Shown here piece after piece: positions 24,353 to 36,558 of a stretch of DNA of 64,000 nt (position 1 is its first letter; the number at the start of each line of letters is the position of its first letter). This DNA comes from Rhipidocladum racemiflorum. Taxonomy: Eukaryota > Streptophyta > Magnoliopsida > Poales > Poaceae. The notes beneath the pieces are model-generated. The model did not search any database, was not told where the DNA came from, and was given only the letters and a program-made list of their open reading frames with translations. The stretch is taken from contig CM070592.1 of NCBI GenBank assembly GCA_036346355.1, positions 32,496,467-32,560,466 of the forward strand. Direction: 5' to 3'. The position numbers and the translations under genes are program-made.

Positions 24353-26564
24353 TGTAACACCCAGGCATCTAGTATGCTCGAATGCTACCAAACATAGACT
24401 AAACATCAACTAAATACCATACATGAAGAAAAATTTCAGCAAAGGCACAAATGCTAAATACCGAAATTTCGGCAACATCTCCTTTATTTTATCATGATTT
24501 GAACAATAGCAATATCATAGCAAAATATTTCATAACATAAGACATCTAAAGCAGCAATATATAATGGATAAAACATCATCATAAACAATTAAACAAAAAC
24601 CAACCACACAAACATCTATAGCTAAGCAAGAGGATCAACAGCACATTAAAATTAATCCATACACCTAGTTCAGGGCACTATTATTATGATCATGACTCAA
24701 GGTTGGTAAATGTGACTGGAACTACGTGAAGATGTGTAGCTAATGCCCTTTACCACATGCCAGTGTCATGGTACCTAAAAAAAACAACATAAACACAAGC
24801 GTGAGTTCATCACTCAGCAAGTATATTGCAATGGTACAAACAAAAACAATTACATGGCTACAACAACTCACATCATGTATATCATCTCATTCATGTTCAC
24901 AAATCATTATCATCATCATTATGTATGCAATGCGATGCGATGCTCATATCTCCTTGAAAACTCATACCGGTATGGTTGAGTAAACACCCGTCGGTGTGCA
25001 CCCTCTCCCCCCTTCCATCCTGAAGATGGAGAGTGCCTACTCCTCGCTTCCCCACACCGCGGTGGATGGAATCACGATGTAGGACTTACTCATTGGCTCT
25101 CCGGAATAGTCATAACTTTCTCACCGACCTTCCCCGGACTAGTTATGACTTTCTCACCGCCCAGGCCATGTATCTTGCCATGTATGCAAATATGCCAACA
25201 TCATGAATAACTTGTACATTAACACATGGCATCATCATGGATAACTTGTACATTAACACATGGCATCATCACATAATAAACATATTCATCATATCAATGG
25301 CAAACATTAAAGCATGGCATGTGAACATATCATATATTCAAATTTCAATCTCAATCAATCAAACAAACTACAACCCGCTACCCATTCCAATACACTTGCC
25401 TCCACCACGGGCGACGGATTGGCGAGAAGTAGAAGGCACTCCCGGGGTCGCACCACCTGCACATAGGGACCACACACTCACAATCATGCCCACAAAATAG
25501 TACGCAAACCCTCTTCTACCCCGACATCACCAACTACTCGCAAAACCCAAAAACAGAGGTTCTGTCCCATCGGGACAGCAGCCTTCCAAAAGGCATAACT
25601 CGGGTTCTAAGACTCCGAATCAATTAAACGAGTACATCCTCGCGTAGCTTAGGAAATTTCCCAACTTTTTCTAAGTATATGGAAAAGCTGATTCGGACTC
25701 GAAAGTTGTTTAATCTACAAAATACCGTGATCTGTTCCAATCACGTCACAGATTTTAACACGCTCGGTAAAACAGCCATAACATTCAAACGGCTGGACGG
25801 AATTGGACGTTCTTTATACCCACGGAAATATATTGAAATTACCTACAACTTCTTCAAAAGCCGTACGACCAAATTCCGACTCTAAATTGGCGAAAACCCA
25901 AACCCTAGGTCGACTGCTCATGCTGCCCGAAACAGAGAACGTGGCAACTTCTAGATCTAATCCAATCTACTCAATTCCAGCACCACCAATTGATCTAAAA
26001 ACTTGATAATCACCCTTAGAACAGTACCTTGACCAACCCCAAGGATTCCCATGGCCATACCTTCGCCCAACGCACGAAAACCCAATGGATCTCCTCCCGG
26101 TTCGCGCGATCTCCTTCCTCGCTCGAAATCCACCGGATCTCGTTGTCGCGGAGCGCTCCAATGGATGGATCTTTGGGTTGGTGAGGTGGAGAACTCCCCT
26201 AGGGGCAGCAAGGGAGGTGGAGAGGTGGTGGAGGGCTGGTGGCGCAATGGGAGGGGGCGGCTAGGGGTGGCGGCTAGGGAGGAGGTGGGGGAGGCGCACA
26301 AGGGGAGGAGAGGCGTGTGGGGGGCGGCTAGGGCAGGGAGGGGCGCACCAAGCCCCCTCTTGGCCAGGTTCCCCCCCATGGGCCATACTCCTTCCACTAA
26401 CGCCCACGGCTCATCCCCCCGAAAAAAGCCCAAACTCCCGAAAACGGCCCGAAAACGCGTTAAAACAGCAAGACGTAAAGTTTTCAACCTCCATATTCAC
26501 ATCTTATAATGTTTTGCCCTCAAACTTCATATTTTATAAGATTACGACCTTCTGTAGTGTCACA
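24353..26564 (-). mobile_element. Element D 5' LTR
   Basis: A 2212-bp partner of 16521-18752, very similar throughout. It has the intron-like module (24775-25399), hairpin (24796-24821), CATACCGGTATG palindrome (about 24962-24973), GTCCCATCGGGAC near 25565 and the G-rich tract (26170-26350). The GTTCT duplication follows at 26565. Confidence 0.88.
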
Positions 26565-26818
26565 GTTCTGGGCAATTGGGAATATAAAACTGCTGGGAAT
26601 GGGGTTTTATTGCAGGTTAAAATTGGACTTTTCTCTTTTGTTCTCAATCTTAGATAAATACTGTGGCACCCACACCATCTTCAAGACCTACATCAAATAG
26701 ATCATCATATAATGCCCCCAACAACTTCTATTGTATGTCCACATCCTTGTTTTTTATAGTCTAACAAATTGTTCTTGAAGACTAAACTGATTTCATCTCA
26801 TTTTGATTTCATCTGTTG

Positions 26819-27029
26819 GCAGCCCACATCTCAACCCCAGAATGTAACCGTCGTTGTCGAGAACCCTATGACAGTTGACGAAAAGGGTAATCTGGTAAGC
26901 CTTTTTCTCGCCTCAATCTACTCAACTGCTTCTTTTCCAATGCTGATCGATCTTTGGAGTGCTTAGCTATGTTTGTTCACTTGACAGGTTAGCGATGTTG
27001 TAGTTGAAGTTACAACTGGGAAGAAGTGA
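26819..27029 (+). pseudogene. Two terminal exon-like pieces inside the CACTA
   Basis: After a TTGGCAG acceptor, an open frame PTSQPQNVTVVVENPMTVDE ends GNL at a donor-like CTG|GTAAGC (26896). After TTGACAG (about 26988) the frame resumes in phase: VSDVVVEVTTGKK, then TGA (27027-27029). The clean splice junction with phase kept suggests a real 3' gene end, of the CACTA's own second gene or a captured one. I do not recognise the protein. No poly(A) signal was certain. Confidence 0.5.
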
Positions 27030-27354
27030 TGTGTTGTCTGTCAATTAGTACATCCTTGTTTTGTGTTCTATATCAGAAGCTTGATATACCATGTATACAC
27101 TGCTATGTGGTGATTAGTTGCTTGGTTGACCTTGAAAAGGAAAGACACAGCAAGTGTTTTTGGAATCTCGCAAAGGAAAACATGAATGTTGAAAGTTGTA
27201 TTTTGAATCTGTGTTAGTTTGTATTCTGTATTCTGTATTACGATAGTTTCGTTACGTATTGTTGCGTTCTGTCGTTATGTTACGTATACGTATTACGTAT
27301 TCGCTGCATTGCGAATCGTATTGCATTACGATTACGTATTCTTTGTTGGCGACA

Positions 27355-28009
27355 ATAGAACCAAGCTAGTTCTGGAACCAATCCAGGTAGGGGTCTGTGT
27401 CGTCGGCTATAGACCTAGCCGACGATAACAATAGAACCAGGCTGGTTCTGGAACCAATCCAGGTAGGGGTCTGTGTCGTCGGGTATAGACATAGCCGACG
27501 ATAACAATAGAACCAAGCTGGTTCTGGAACCAATCCAGGTAGTTGTCTGTATCGACGGCTCTAGTAACAACTGTTGATATATAGTTTTCTCTGTATCGTC
27601 GGCCTAGGTATCCACCGCCGATATAAAGTTGACTCTGTGTCGTCGGCCAAGATGATAACCGCTGAGATAGAGTGGGTAATTGTCTAGGCGACCTTTATTT
27701 AGCCGACGATACATCATGGGCAAGTGGGGCCCACGCGTCAGAGCGGCGTCAAAGCGGTGGCGACGTTAGGCTGGGTATTTGTCGACGGCTACATGATGCC
27801 GCCGACACAGACTTGGTTGGCGGGGCCGACCCAGGATGCGCTAGTGTCAGCGGGGTTTGTCTTAATCGCCGATACATATGTTCTATGTTGTCGACTCTGT
27901 GTCGAGGGACTTGTGTCGTCGGCGGGCCGACGACACAAAGCTATGTCGTCGGGGTTGGTATCTGTGTCGTCGGTATAAGCCGACGATAGTGAGCAAGATC
28001 CTTGTAGTG
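27355..28009. repeat. CACTA right subterminal repeats with ~75-bp tandem units
   Basis: Three direct units of about 75 bp begin near 27355, 27430 and 27505. Each has AATAGAACCA, TTCTGGAACCAATCCAGG (itself nearly palindromic), then a GTCGTCGG / CCGACGAT pair. Dispersed decamers in both orientations follow up to the terminus. They mirror the left end. Confidence 0.85.
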
Positions 28010-28074
28010 TATGTATATGTACAGCCTGTATGTGTATGCATATATACATGCATACGCGAATTGGTAACGCAGCC

Positions 28075-28154
28075 GCATGCATGAATTAGTAGTCCATTCC
28101 TAGTCGTTTCTTCTGCATGCATAAATTAGTAGTCCATTCCTAGTCGTTTCTTCT
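28075..28154. repeat. 40-bp tandem duplication
   Basis: Two adjacent 40-bp copies (28075-28114, 28115-28154) differ at one base (GCATGCATG / GCATGCATA start). Each ends CTAGTCGTTTCTTCT. Confidence 0.95.
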
Positions 28155-28802
28155 GCCAGCCGTTACTTCCATTCCTTAATGCATGAAATTAAGTCTGAGG
28201 CATCGTTTCTTCCAGCTGTTTCGATCTCCTACGCATGCACCTTTCACCTCCTAGCCGTTTCCATTTTCTACTCATGCACTTTTCATCTTCTCGCCATTCC
28301 ATTTCCCACGCATGAGCCTTTCATCCTCTAGCCAATCACATTCTATTCTCTCCTTCACGTCTAACACTACTAGCCATTTCCATTGCCTCATTTCCTCCGT
28401 CGCCGCTGCCGTGTACGTCGACGCCGTCGTCGTCGCCGCCGGCGCACTCTCCGGCCACGCCTCTCCCTACGCTGCTCACTGACCGGTAGCCTGCTCGGTC
28501 GAGGTGAGATCTATGCTCTTTCTTTCGGACGGATGGTACCAACAAATTTCGTTAATATGTATACACACCCGGACAGATGCATGTACATGTATAAGTTAGC
28601 AGGTAGTCTTGTAGGAATAAGAGGATTTTACGCATGTGTATATATATGGTAGGGTATAATAGATGTGTGTGTTTGCACATATACGGTAGGGTATATACGT
28701 ATATGCCAAGCGCATGCATGTACTTATAATAGACGCAGCATGTCTGCATGTATACATACACTATGCTGTTTCTTTCACGTAGTATGCGTGTATATGTATG
28801 TA

Positions 28803-28842
<40 letters not shown>

Positions 28843-29215
28843 GGAAGCCTCTTTTCTACTCCCGGGAGTAATTACTCCCTATGTCGTATCTCACAACGTA
28901 GGGAGTATCTCACGCAACGGAGGGTATGCACATGTAGTATACAAGTATATAAGACCATCTAGGTGGTATTTACATTTTTTCGAAGGTGGTATGTACACTT
29001 TTTAGAGATACTCATTTTTATGTACGTATATGAAGGTATTTGTAAAATAAGCTAAAATCTATGTACTCCCTTGCAATTTTTTCATGTAGATCTCATTATA
29101 ATATCTTATAATTAGTATATAAGTGTATCCAAAGTGATAAAGGAGTATTTCAAGTACGTTTGGGTGGTATTTCAGATATGGAAGTAATTACTCCCGGGAG
29201 TAGAAACTATTTTCC
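28843..29215. mobile_element. Small inverted-repeat element (TA-flanked, MITE)
   Basis: The ends GGAAGCC...TTTTC and its inverse carry a shared inner inverted repeat TCTACTCCCGGGAGTAATTA (28855 and, reversed, about 29183-29204). It is flanked by TA on both sides within TA microsatellites, as expected for TA-targeting (mariner/Stowaway-type) MITEs. No coding sequence. Confidence 0.65.
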
Positions 29216-29241
29216 TATATATATATATACACACACATATA

Positions 29242-29634
29242 GGGGAGATATCTAGTGCAAACCCCTTTTACCATGAAAACTCCGTGAAACCCACGTGTAA
29301 AAGTTTTGAAAAATTCTCAAAAAATTATCATATGTAGGGGAGATGAGGTTCTACAACTCTGTAAAATTTGAAAACCAAACTCAATTGCATTTGAAAGATA
29401 TAAAAAAGACAAATTCGGTATGAATAGTGATTTTCACCATTTAGCACTATTCATTTTGCAATTTGTCTTTTTCATATCTTTCAAATGCAATTGAGTTTGG
29501 TCTTCAAATTTCACAGGGTTGTAGAACCTCACCTCCTCTACGTATGGTAATTTTTTTAAGAATTTTTCAAAAATTTTATACGTGGGTTTCACGAAGTTTT
29601 CACGGTAAGAAGGGTTTTCACTAGATATGTTGCC
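29242..29634. mobile_element. Foldback element with ~160-bp arms
   Basis: The left arm (29242-29413) and right arm (about 29460-29634) are near-perfect reverse complements. For example GAGGTTCTACAACTCTGTAA pairs with the inverse of the block near 29516-29535, and CAATTGCATTTGAAAGATAT matches its inverted copy. The loop contains GAATAGTGATTTTCACC. The transcript would form a long hairpin. TA microsatellites lie on both sides. Confidence 0.85.
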
Positions 29635-29652
29635 ATATATATATATATATAT

Positions 29653-29937
29653 ATTATACTCTAATAATAATTCTAAGATACTTCAATAGGGTATGAATGA
29701 AAAAAATTCATGGGAGTAATTTATTTTTTGTTATATACCCTTTTCCATATGTAAAAAGAGTATATAAACAAATTATGCTATGAATGGTGGATTTTATTGA
29801 AATTTTTCGTGGAATTCATTTTGGAGTATCTTATAATTAGTATTAGAGTATACTCAAAAAAGATAAAAAGGTATAACAATATCATTTATGCAGTATATTG
29901 AGAGTGGGAGTACATACTCCCCAGGAGTATGGAACCA

Positions 29938-29977
<40 letters not shown>
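29653..29977. repeat. Degenerate relative of the 28843 MITE plus (CT)n(TA)n
   Basis: It shares the block GTATCTTATAATTAGTAT with the MITE at 28843-29215 and ends in a decayed ACTCCCCAGGAGT palindrome (29918-29930). A CT run then a TA run follow (29941-29977). Confidence 0.5.
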
Positions 29978-30516
29978 CACGTGTATCAAGTTGTTCTGGT
30001 ATGCATGCGTGAGGAATGATTACATGCGCCAGGAACAGCGCCATGCATAGGAAAGAAATGAGAGATTAGTTGTACGTGTTAATTTCTAGGAATTGTAATT
30101 TTGTATTTTTCGCTACAAATTTATTTTAAGCCCAAATCGCTTGCGATAAATTTTTTTAATTATTAAAAATTAACACCTTTCTACAGTATTTTTTATGAAA
30201 TTTTATAAATAAATTTATACTGTTAAATTATTCACGGAAAGTTCAAATCTATAAATTTTGTATCTCTTAAACTGTACATCCAAAAATGTCCAAATAAATT
30301 TTTTAAATCTTAGAAAATGCTAAAGTAATTATTTGGAAATTTTCATGAGATTACAAGCTAGTTTGATTTGTAGTATTTTTCTCCATGTGTGTTTGTACGT
30401 TGTTTTGCGTGTTTATCTGGTTCTTTATCTGTTACGTGTAGACGTCGAGCTGTGTGAGGACGCGGATTTCGAGGATCAAGCTCTAGACCAAGACTCGCTG
30501 CTTTACGAAGGCAAGT

Positions 30517-32249
30517 TGTGACACCTCAGAATGCGACTTTATAGATTACGGCATTTTGATACGACCTTATATCGTGTTTTTGGGCCGTTTCCGGGTGTTT
30601 GGGCCTCTCCGGGGAGTTTCGGCCTCTCCGAGGGAGTTTGGGCCTTGGGGGACTGATTTTTGGGCTTTTCGGGAGAACTTGGGCCTTCTGTGGGGGGGGG
30701 GGTTGGGCCTTGTGGAGGCAGCAAACTTGCATAACCCTAGCCACCCCCCCTCATGCGCCCCACCCTCCTTTCCCCCTCCAAGCCGTCGACCCTCCTCTTC
30801 CCTTGGTGCGCCCCCTCCTCTCCATTTCATGCGCCATCCCCTCCACCCTAGCTGACCCTAGCTAGGGTTACTTCCCCCATAGCTGCCACACCTTTCCCCG
30901 TTTGATCTCTCCGTTGCGAAGCCTTTCAAACGAGAGGATCCGGCGATTCCGGCGATTTGAGGGAGATAGTGGCCGGGAGGAGGAGATCAATCGTCGTTTG
31001 ATTCGTCTAGAAGAGGTATGCCATGGTAGATTATTTTGTAGGGTTATGATGCTGGTTAGAAGGGAGTTTTTATGCGTAAAATTCATGTATAGGTACTGTT
31101 TCTAGATGGGATTAGGGTTATAGCAAATCTGCCCAATGTTGTGTTCTCGGGCAGATTGGGCGCTTGAGCTTCGGGCTCGGTTTTGGCAATTTTAGAAGCA
31201 TTTTCTGATCAGCCGACAATTATGAAAGTTGTAGGTAATTTAATTACCTTTAATTGAACAGCAAGAACTCTAAATTCCGTCTAGCTGTTTAAAAGTTATG
31301 GTTGTTTTACCGAGCACTGTCAAATCTGAGACGTGATTGGAACAGATCGTGTTCAACTGTAGATTAGACAATTTTAGAGGCCAATTCAATCTTTGCGAAT
31401 GCCTAGAAAAAGTTGGGAAATCTCCTAAGTTTCGATAAAATGTACTCGTTTACTTGATTTGGAATTGTAGAACTCAAGTTATGGTCGTTGGAGCTTCTTT
31501 GTCGGTTGGACAGTCTTGTTTCGAGTTTTGGAGTGGGTTACGAAGTCGATGTAGATGATAGTTCTTCTATTACTTTGTGGGTATGTTTTGAGTGTATTGT
31601 ACCTAGGTGCAGGTGCTGTGCCCCCGGGAGTGCCTTCAACGTCTCGCCAATTCGTCCCGCGTGGGTGAAGGCAAGTGTATTTTATGTTTGTGACTTGAAT
31701 GGCATTATGGTTGCGTTATGATGTGAGTTAACCGTTGACATGTTTGCTTGCCATGTTTGATTCTTGAATGAGAATAAGTGAATATGAATTGATTAGATGA
31801 ATATGAGATGCTATGTTATGGATGTGAGGATGAATATGTTTCTAATTATGGCAATGCAATTGTTGAATTGAGTGCATAGGCAAGTTTATTCATGTTTATG
31901 GCATGTGTGCATTCATGGCATGAGGACAGGCCAGGACGGTGAGAAAGTCATAACTAATCCAGTAAAGTCAGTGAGAAAGTTATGACTAATCCGGAGCGCC
32001 TATGAGAAAGACCTACCTCGTAGTTCCATCCACAGTTGTGAATGGGAGCGAGTCGGTAAGAGTAGGCACCCTCCATCTACGGGATGGAAGGGGAAAGAGG
32101 GTGCACACCGACGGGTGTGCACTCCGCAATACCGGTATGTGCTAATAAAAGAGACATGTGCATTGCATTGCATGAATGAGGATGATTATGAGATGTTTAT
32201 GAAGATGAACCATGGGATGCTTATGATGATGCGTAATGATATGTAATAT
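30517..32249 (+). mobile_element. Element C 5' LTR, part 1
   Basis: Matches 50360-51865 and 55024-55255 of the 3' LTR. Landmarks: C-rich tract (30720-30870), donor-like AAGAG|GTATG (about 31016), acceptor GTGCAG|GTGC (about 31614), GC donor GAAG|GCAAGT (31667-31676), two GGTGAGAAAGT repeats (31937-31990), and the palindromes CACACCGACGGGTGTG and ACCGGT (about 32104-32140). B inserted at AATAT (32245-32249). Confidence 0.88.
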
Positions 32250-35200
32250 TGTAACATCCCAAAATTTGGGTTTTCAAAATTTTGGTTTAGTTTAGCTTCT
32301 CCAAAATTTTCGTTGATTTTTTCGCATTTATAAAGCTTGATTTGAATTTTCTAAAAGCTAAAACAATTTAATTTGATTATTCTAAACCTCAAATAAAATT
32401 TATTTTATTTTATTTGGATTCCTTGTGCTTCAAGAAGTTCTTCTGTAATTTTTGAGATTTTTCGGAGCTCGTTTGCTATTTATCGGATTTATTTGGAATT
32501 AATTTAAACTAAGCCTTTCATTCGAAATTAATTAATTATTTGGAAAAGTTTATATAAAGTTTTGTTAGAAATATTTTATTTGAGTTGGAAATGTCTCAAA
32601 ATATTTTCTGGAATTTTTCTAGAATTTTTCGGGTATTTTTATTGCCTCAAATGATTTAATTGGAATTTGTGGAATTGTTTTTATTGGGCCTTCTCTCTCC
32701 TGCGCCAGCCCACCCCGCCTCCCTGCAGCCCACCCCGCCCGAGCCGGCCCACCCCCTCCACTCCCGCGCGCAAGGCCCGGCCGGCCTCGGCCAACAGCGC
32801 CACCCACTCGCCCCACTCCGCAGGCGACAATGGCCCGGCCAGCGCCAAATTACGCCCAGCGCCCCCGCCACGTGTCGGACTCCCGTTGGCCCACGTCGCC
32901 CGGATCCGATTCATGCACGGAAACTGCTCGATAAAATGCCTACAAGACCCGTGACCTCCCATGACCTCTCCCACGGATCTTCAACCTCCGGATCATCTCC
33001 AAAACTCCGAGATCCATCCAATGTCGCCCGAACGTCGCCCAACGTCGGCCGAACTTTGGAGCCGCGTCCCGGGCAGATCGTCGACTCTTTTCGAGATCCG
33101 TCTTCTCCGTGGTGTGCCACAAGGTACCATCTGCTTGCTGTCCAAAATTCAGCCAATTTGGACCACGGGATCAAAAGTTATGGCCGTTTCAATCTCGAAT
33201 CTTGCCGAGGCCATAACTCCCTCAATTTTTCGAGTTTGACGGTGAAATTTTTTGTGTAGACTCCTGGGGATGTCCTCTACAGGATGCACATCTTGCCCCA
33301 AGGTTTTGCCCACTGGATTTGGCGCAGCAAATTAATTTCTCCGTTCAGACTGCGTTTCAGACAGCGGCAAAATTCCTCGCACGTTCCCCGCTGTTCCAGA
33401 AGGTATTTCTTCGAGCCACCTGCGTCACGGTGTGCCTCTTGGTCCCATCTAGCTCTCGGTCAAATTTCTTTAAGTTCCGATCATTATTCTAGAAGTTATA
33501 GCCGTCCAAAGTTTTGATCCGAAACCCGTTAATCGCCAGTTTGTGATTAATCCGGAAGGGCGCCGCAAAATCCGCCTATACCGTTGAGATCGTCTCGCCG
33601 CGTTCTACGCAGTAGACATTCCCCCTTTGCCATCCCATCCTCCGGAATTTTTTTTATATATTTAGGCCACCGTTTGCCGTCGCCGCGCGTCGCCTTTTGA
33701 CGCCGGCTATTTTGGTTCGCTCCGGCCGTGTTGTCGCGTCCGGAGGATCATCTTTTACTGTTTTGGATCATACTTAAGGTTCTTTTGGTCTCCGTTTGCC
33801 GAGAAGCCCGGCGCCCGCCTTAAACCGTCGTCTTTCGGCCTAAACTGTTGCCGCCGGTTCGCGCACCGGTTAACCATCCTTGGTAGCGTTCTACCGCGGC
33901 CATGTCGTTGCACCGATGGTCGCTACCTTGTTTCATGAGTATCCTATCATTGTTGACCTCCACCGTTAACGTTCGCCGTTAACGATCCACTGTTAACGTT
34001 TTGCCGTTAACGTTTCGTCGTTAACGTTCCTCCGTTAACGTTTCGTCGTTAACGTTCCTCCGTTAACGTCTTGCCGTTAACGCTCCGTCGTTAACGTTCC
34101 ACCGTTAACGTTTCGCCGTTAACGTTCCATCGTTAACGTTTCATCGTTAACGCTTGGCTCTCTTCGCCTCGTTGTCATCGCATGCGTGTATTCTTGCACA
34201 AACCCTAGTGCGATGCCTTTATCTGTTCTATCATCATGACGTGAGCCTAGTCTCATCGTCATATCATCTTTAAAGCCGAATCAAACCTAACCTAAGACCG
34301 GTTCGATGAACTAAGTTTATCGTGAGCCGCGTTGATATCTTTGCAATCTTTTCCGTTGTTTCAATCGTGGTAAGACACTTGTCTTGTCTTATCCCTGAAA
34401 ACCTAATCTGCCATTAATCGAGAATTCCTTCGTGGACTTGGTCGATAGACCATTGGCCATCTGTCATACCCCTGTGCCCAATCTAGTCTATCAGTCTTCT
34501 TCTCTTTTGTTTGACTGTGTCCGTTCGGTCAACAAAAGTCAACTTCGAGAATCAGTTTAGTTCACTGAGAACTAACATATCCTTATGGACCCGATCTATA
34601 GATCGAGAGCCCATATGTCGCTATCTGTCCAATCAAGATAATAACTTCGGAAGAAATATTCTTCGGAATATTATTCTTTCTTTCCCAGTTATTAATCTTT
34701 CCCTTTTCGGTGTTTTTCCGAAAGCCCGTTCTCTTTTGTCAACTCTTCGATCTAATCCGTTCGAGTTCCCAAATCTCTCCCAAGCCGTTGTGCCCAATGC
34801 TGTTCGTTCTTAATTTGGAGTTTACTTGATTTGTCTTTTGAATTGGTTTGTATTTGCTTCTTCTTTAATCGTTAGACGCGTCGTCCGGAAATCGTTCGAA
34901 CGAGCTGAGGATCGAGAAAGTGGAAGTTGAAGCTCGAGGATCAAGGATCAAGGATAAAGAGTAAAGGACAGTAAAAGTTTGCAAGGGCCAGGCAAGTTGT
35001 GCTTTGACCATGTTGATCCTATTTTGAAACCTATTTTGATTTAACCTATTGCATGCTAGTTCAATTAGAAAAATACTTTATCTAAATATGGGGGATTAGA
35101 TAAATACCAATTTGTTGTATGACACCTTGATTATTTAAGTATGTGCCATGACCCCTTGTCACCCTAGTTGTGGTTTACTAGTTGGACATTATTAAATTGC

Positions 35201-36540
35201 CAACATGGGTTTTAGACCGTTGTAGTATCGCTTAGACACGCTTTCGTGCTCATGACATGATTTTGGACAATCAAATGTTAATATTGACTTAATGATATAT
35301 TGAACCTGTTTTGGAAAGGTATCATGTGATGTTGATGGCACGTGGTGCATGGTAATCAACTGGGGTTTGATAAATAGTTTTTCGACCGGGGCATGTGGCA
35401 AGAATGATCAGGTGGGCCAGTTGTGGCACTGGGGATGTTGATTTGGTTCTTCGGGTAGTCTTGCCCTGGTCACCCTAAGGACTTCACCTTGCAAGCCTTT
35501 GAACTGAGTCAAACGTACAACCACATGTCCGGAATGGGACGGACCTAGTTGATTAAGTCGCTAATAACTTACTTGTGGTACCTCGGGGTGTCAACTACAC
35601 CGTTTGTGTAGATTGAAGGGGGAGCGTACCAGGGCTGCGGCATGGTACCCATCCAATGGTATGTCGGTCCCATACTTCGCCTTAGCTAAGGGAAGGGATG
35701 GTGTAGGGCAAAAACCGGAGAGGTCCACTTGTGTAGTTAGAGGCTTCCGAAAGACTTTGTTATGATCGCTCATTCGCATACTCTTGTATGGCGATTCACG
35801 GCTGACGTGGTGAGTGGATTGTATCTTGTGGGTAAAGTGTATAACCTCTGCAGAGTGTAAAACCTATTCGAATAGCCGAGTCCACTTGATCGACAATGCT
35901 CGGGATTACAGTCAAGGGTTAGTTTTTCTCAAAATTGAACTTGGGTTTGGAGGCGGTTTGCTGTGGAAAAGTGATAATTGGTTAAGGATGTAGAATGATT
36001 TACTTTTGAAACAACTGTGAAATTATTACTATTGTTATCTATTTTACCGCTTTACAATCTATTATGAATATTTGTGAATGCTGTTTATTGCAAAATAACC
36101 CCTTCAGCCTGTCATTTGGAATAAGCCATGCATATAGCTATTAGACTTGCATTCTGTGCATGACTTGCTGAGTGCTTTATGTACTCACCCTTGCAAACAA
36201 ACAATCACCATGAGCAAAAGTCTACATCGTCGAAGAAGAAGAAGTTCCGTGAGAAGGCGATTATCTAGGAGTCGAACCCTGTCGGTTGCTGTGGCGTATT
36301 GATGGGATTCACCGATGTTCTTCGTTCATTCTTGCTTATTTGGAGTTGAAGCCGTCAAGACCTCACAAGCGTAAGGTTGACCTTAAGGTCGTTCAATAGT
36401 TTATATTCTATATTTGTGTTATTTCTCTTTTCATTGTGTATGATTGTGATATTCATCTATGTTGAGACTGTGTGCACTAGCGTGATCTGGACTAGTCTTG
36501 AATACACAGAGGGTCGGATTTGCAAATTCGGGTCCCGACA
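32250..36540 (+). mobile_element. Element B 5' LTR
   Basis: TGTAACATCCC...GGTCCCGACA. The order is A/T-rich start, possible TATA-like TATATAAAG (about 32550), CCAGCCCACC-rich block (32700-32860), 14-bp GTTAAC minisatellite (33965-34151), acceptor-like ATCGTTAG|ACG (about 34875), donor-like CAG|GCAAGT (34992), hairpin (36164-36194) and terminal stem (36474-36497, right arm mutated in this copy). Confidence 0.92.
33965..34151. repeat. 14-bp GTTAAC minisatellite in B 5' LTR
   Basis: Fourteen GTTAAC cores, exactly 14 bp apart from 33978 on (33978, 33992, ... 34146). Each is the centre of a CGTTAACG-type palindrome; spacers alternate between TTCCTCC-like and TTTCGTC-like. Confidence 0.95.
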
Positions 36541-36544
36541 GAGG

Positions 36545-36558
36545 TGGTATCAGAGCCA
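36545..36558 (+). promoter_or_regulatory. Primer-binding site of element B (initiator Met-tRNA)
   Basis: TGGTATCAGAGCCA, four bases after the 5' LTR end. Identical to that of element A, including the GAGG spacer. Confidence 0.93.

Larger units (their letters stand above)
16521..26564 (-). mobile_element. Element D: non-autonomous LTR retrotransposon (LARD-like)
   Basis: LTRs of about 2.2 kb (16521-18752, 24353-26564) flank about 4.2 kb of internal DNA. The 5-bp duplication is GTTCT (16516-16520, 26565-26569). The minus-strand PBS (24339-24350) and PPT (from 20148) set the orientation. No gag, protease, RT, RNase H or integrase motif appears in any frame, so it must have been mobilised in trans. 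Its interior is homologous to that of element C in the opposite orientation. Solo LTR E1 is nested between the 3' LTR and PPT. Confidence 0.88.
2157..28009 (+). mobile_element. Non-autonomous CACTA (En/Spm-type) transposon with two nested retrotransposons
   Basis: The termini are CACTACAGG (2157) and its inverted partner CTTGTAGTG (ending 28009), flanked by a 3-bp duplication TAT (2154-2156, 28010-28012). That is the rule for CACTA elements. Many copies of TGTCGTCGGC/GCCGACGACA in both orientations crowd both ends, typical of transposase-binding subterminal repeats. Without nested elements A and D only about 3.5 kb remains. It has short exon-like pieces but no transposase (TNP2/TNPD-like) frame, so it would have depended on a transposase supplied in trans. 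Confidence 0.92.
28010..30516 (+). mobile_element. Solo LTR F, middle segment
   Basis: F continues after the CACTA. There is no gene. It holds a 40-bp tandem duplication, a G/C-rich stretch with CGTCGTCG repeats (28400-28500), three small inverted-repeat elements among TA microsatellites, an A/T-rich block (30070-30350), and a putative acidic exon after TGTTACGTGTAG (30441-30510). That exon ends at GAAG|GCAAGT, where element C inserted within the donor (TSD CAAGT, 30512-30516). Confidence 0.8.

Noticed and set aside
33965..34151. CRISPR-like regular repeats
   Set aside because: 14-bp period with near-identical spacers in a plant LTR; it is a minisatellite.
34511..34813. 100-residue frame repeated at 41644-41946
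   Set aside because: Present twice only because it lies in both LTRs of element B; no domain or coding bias seen.
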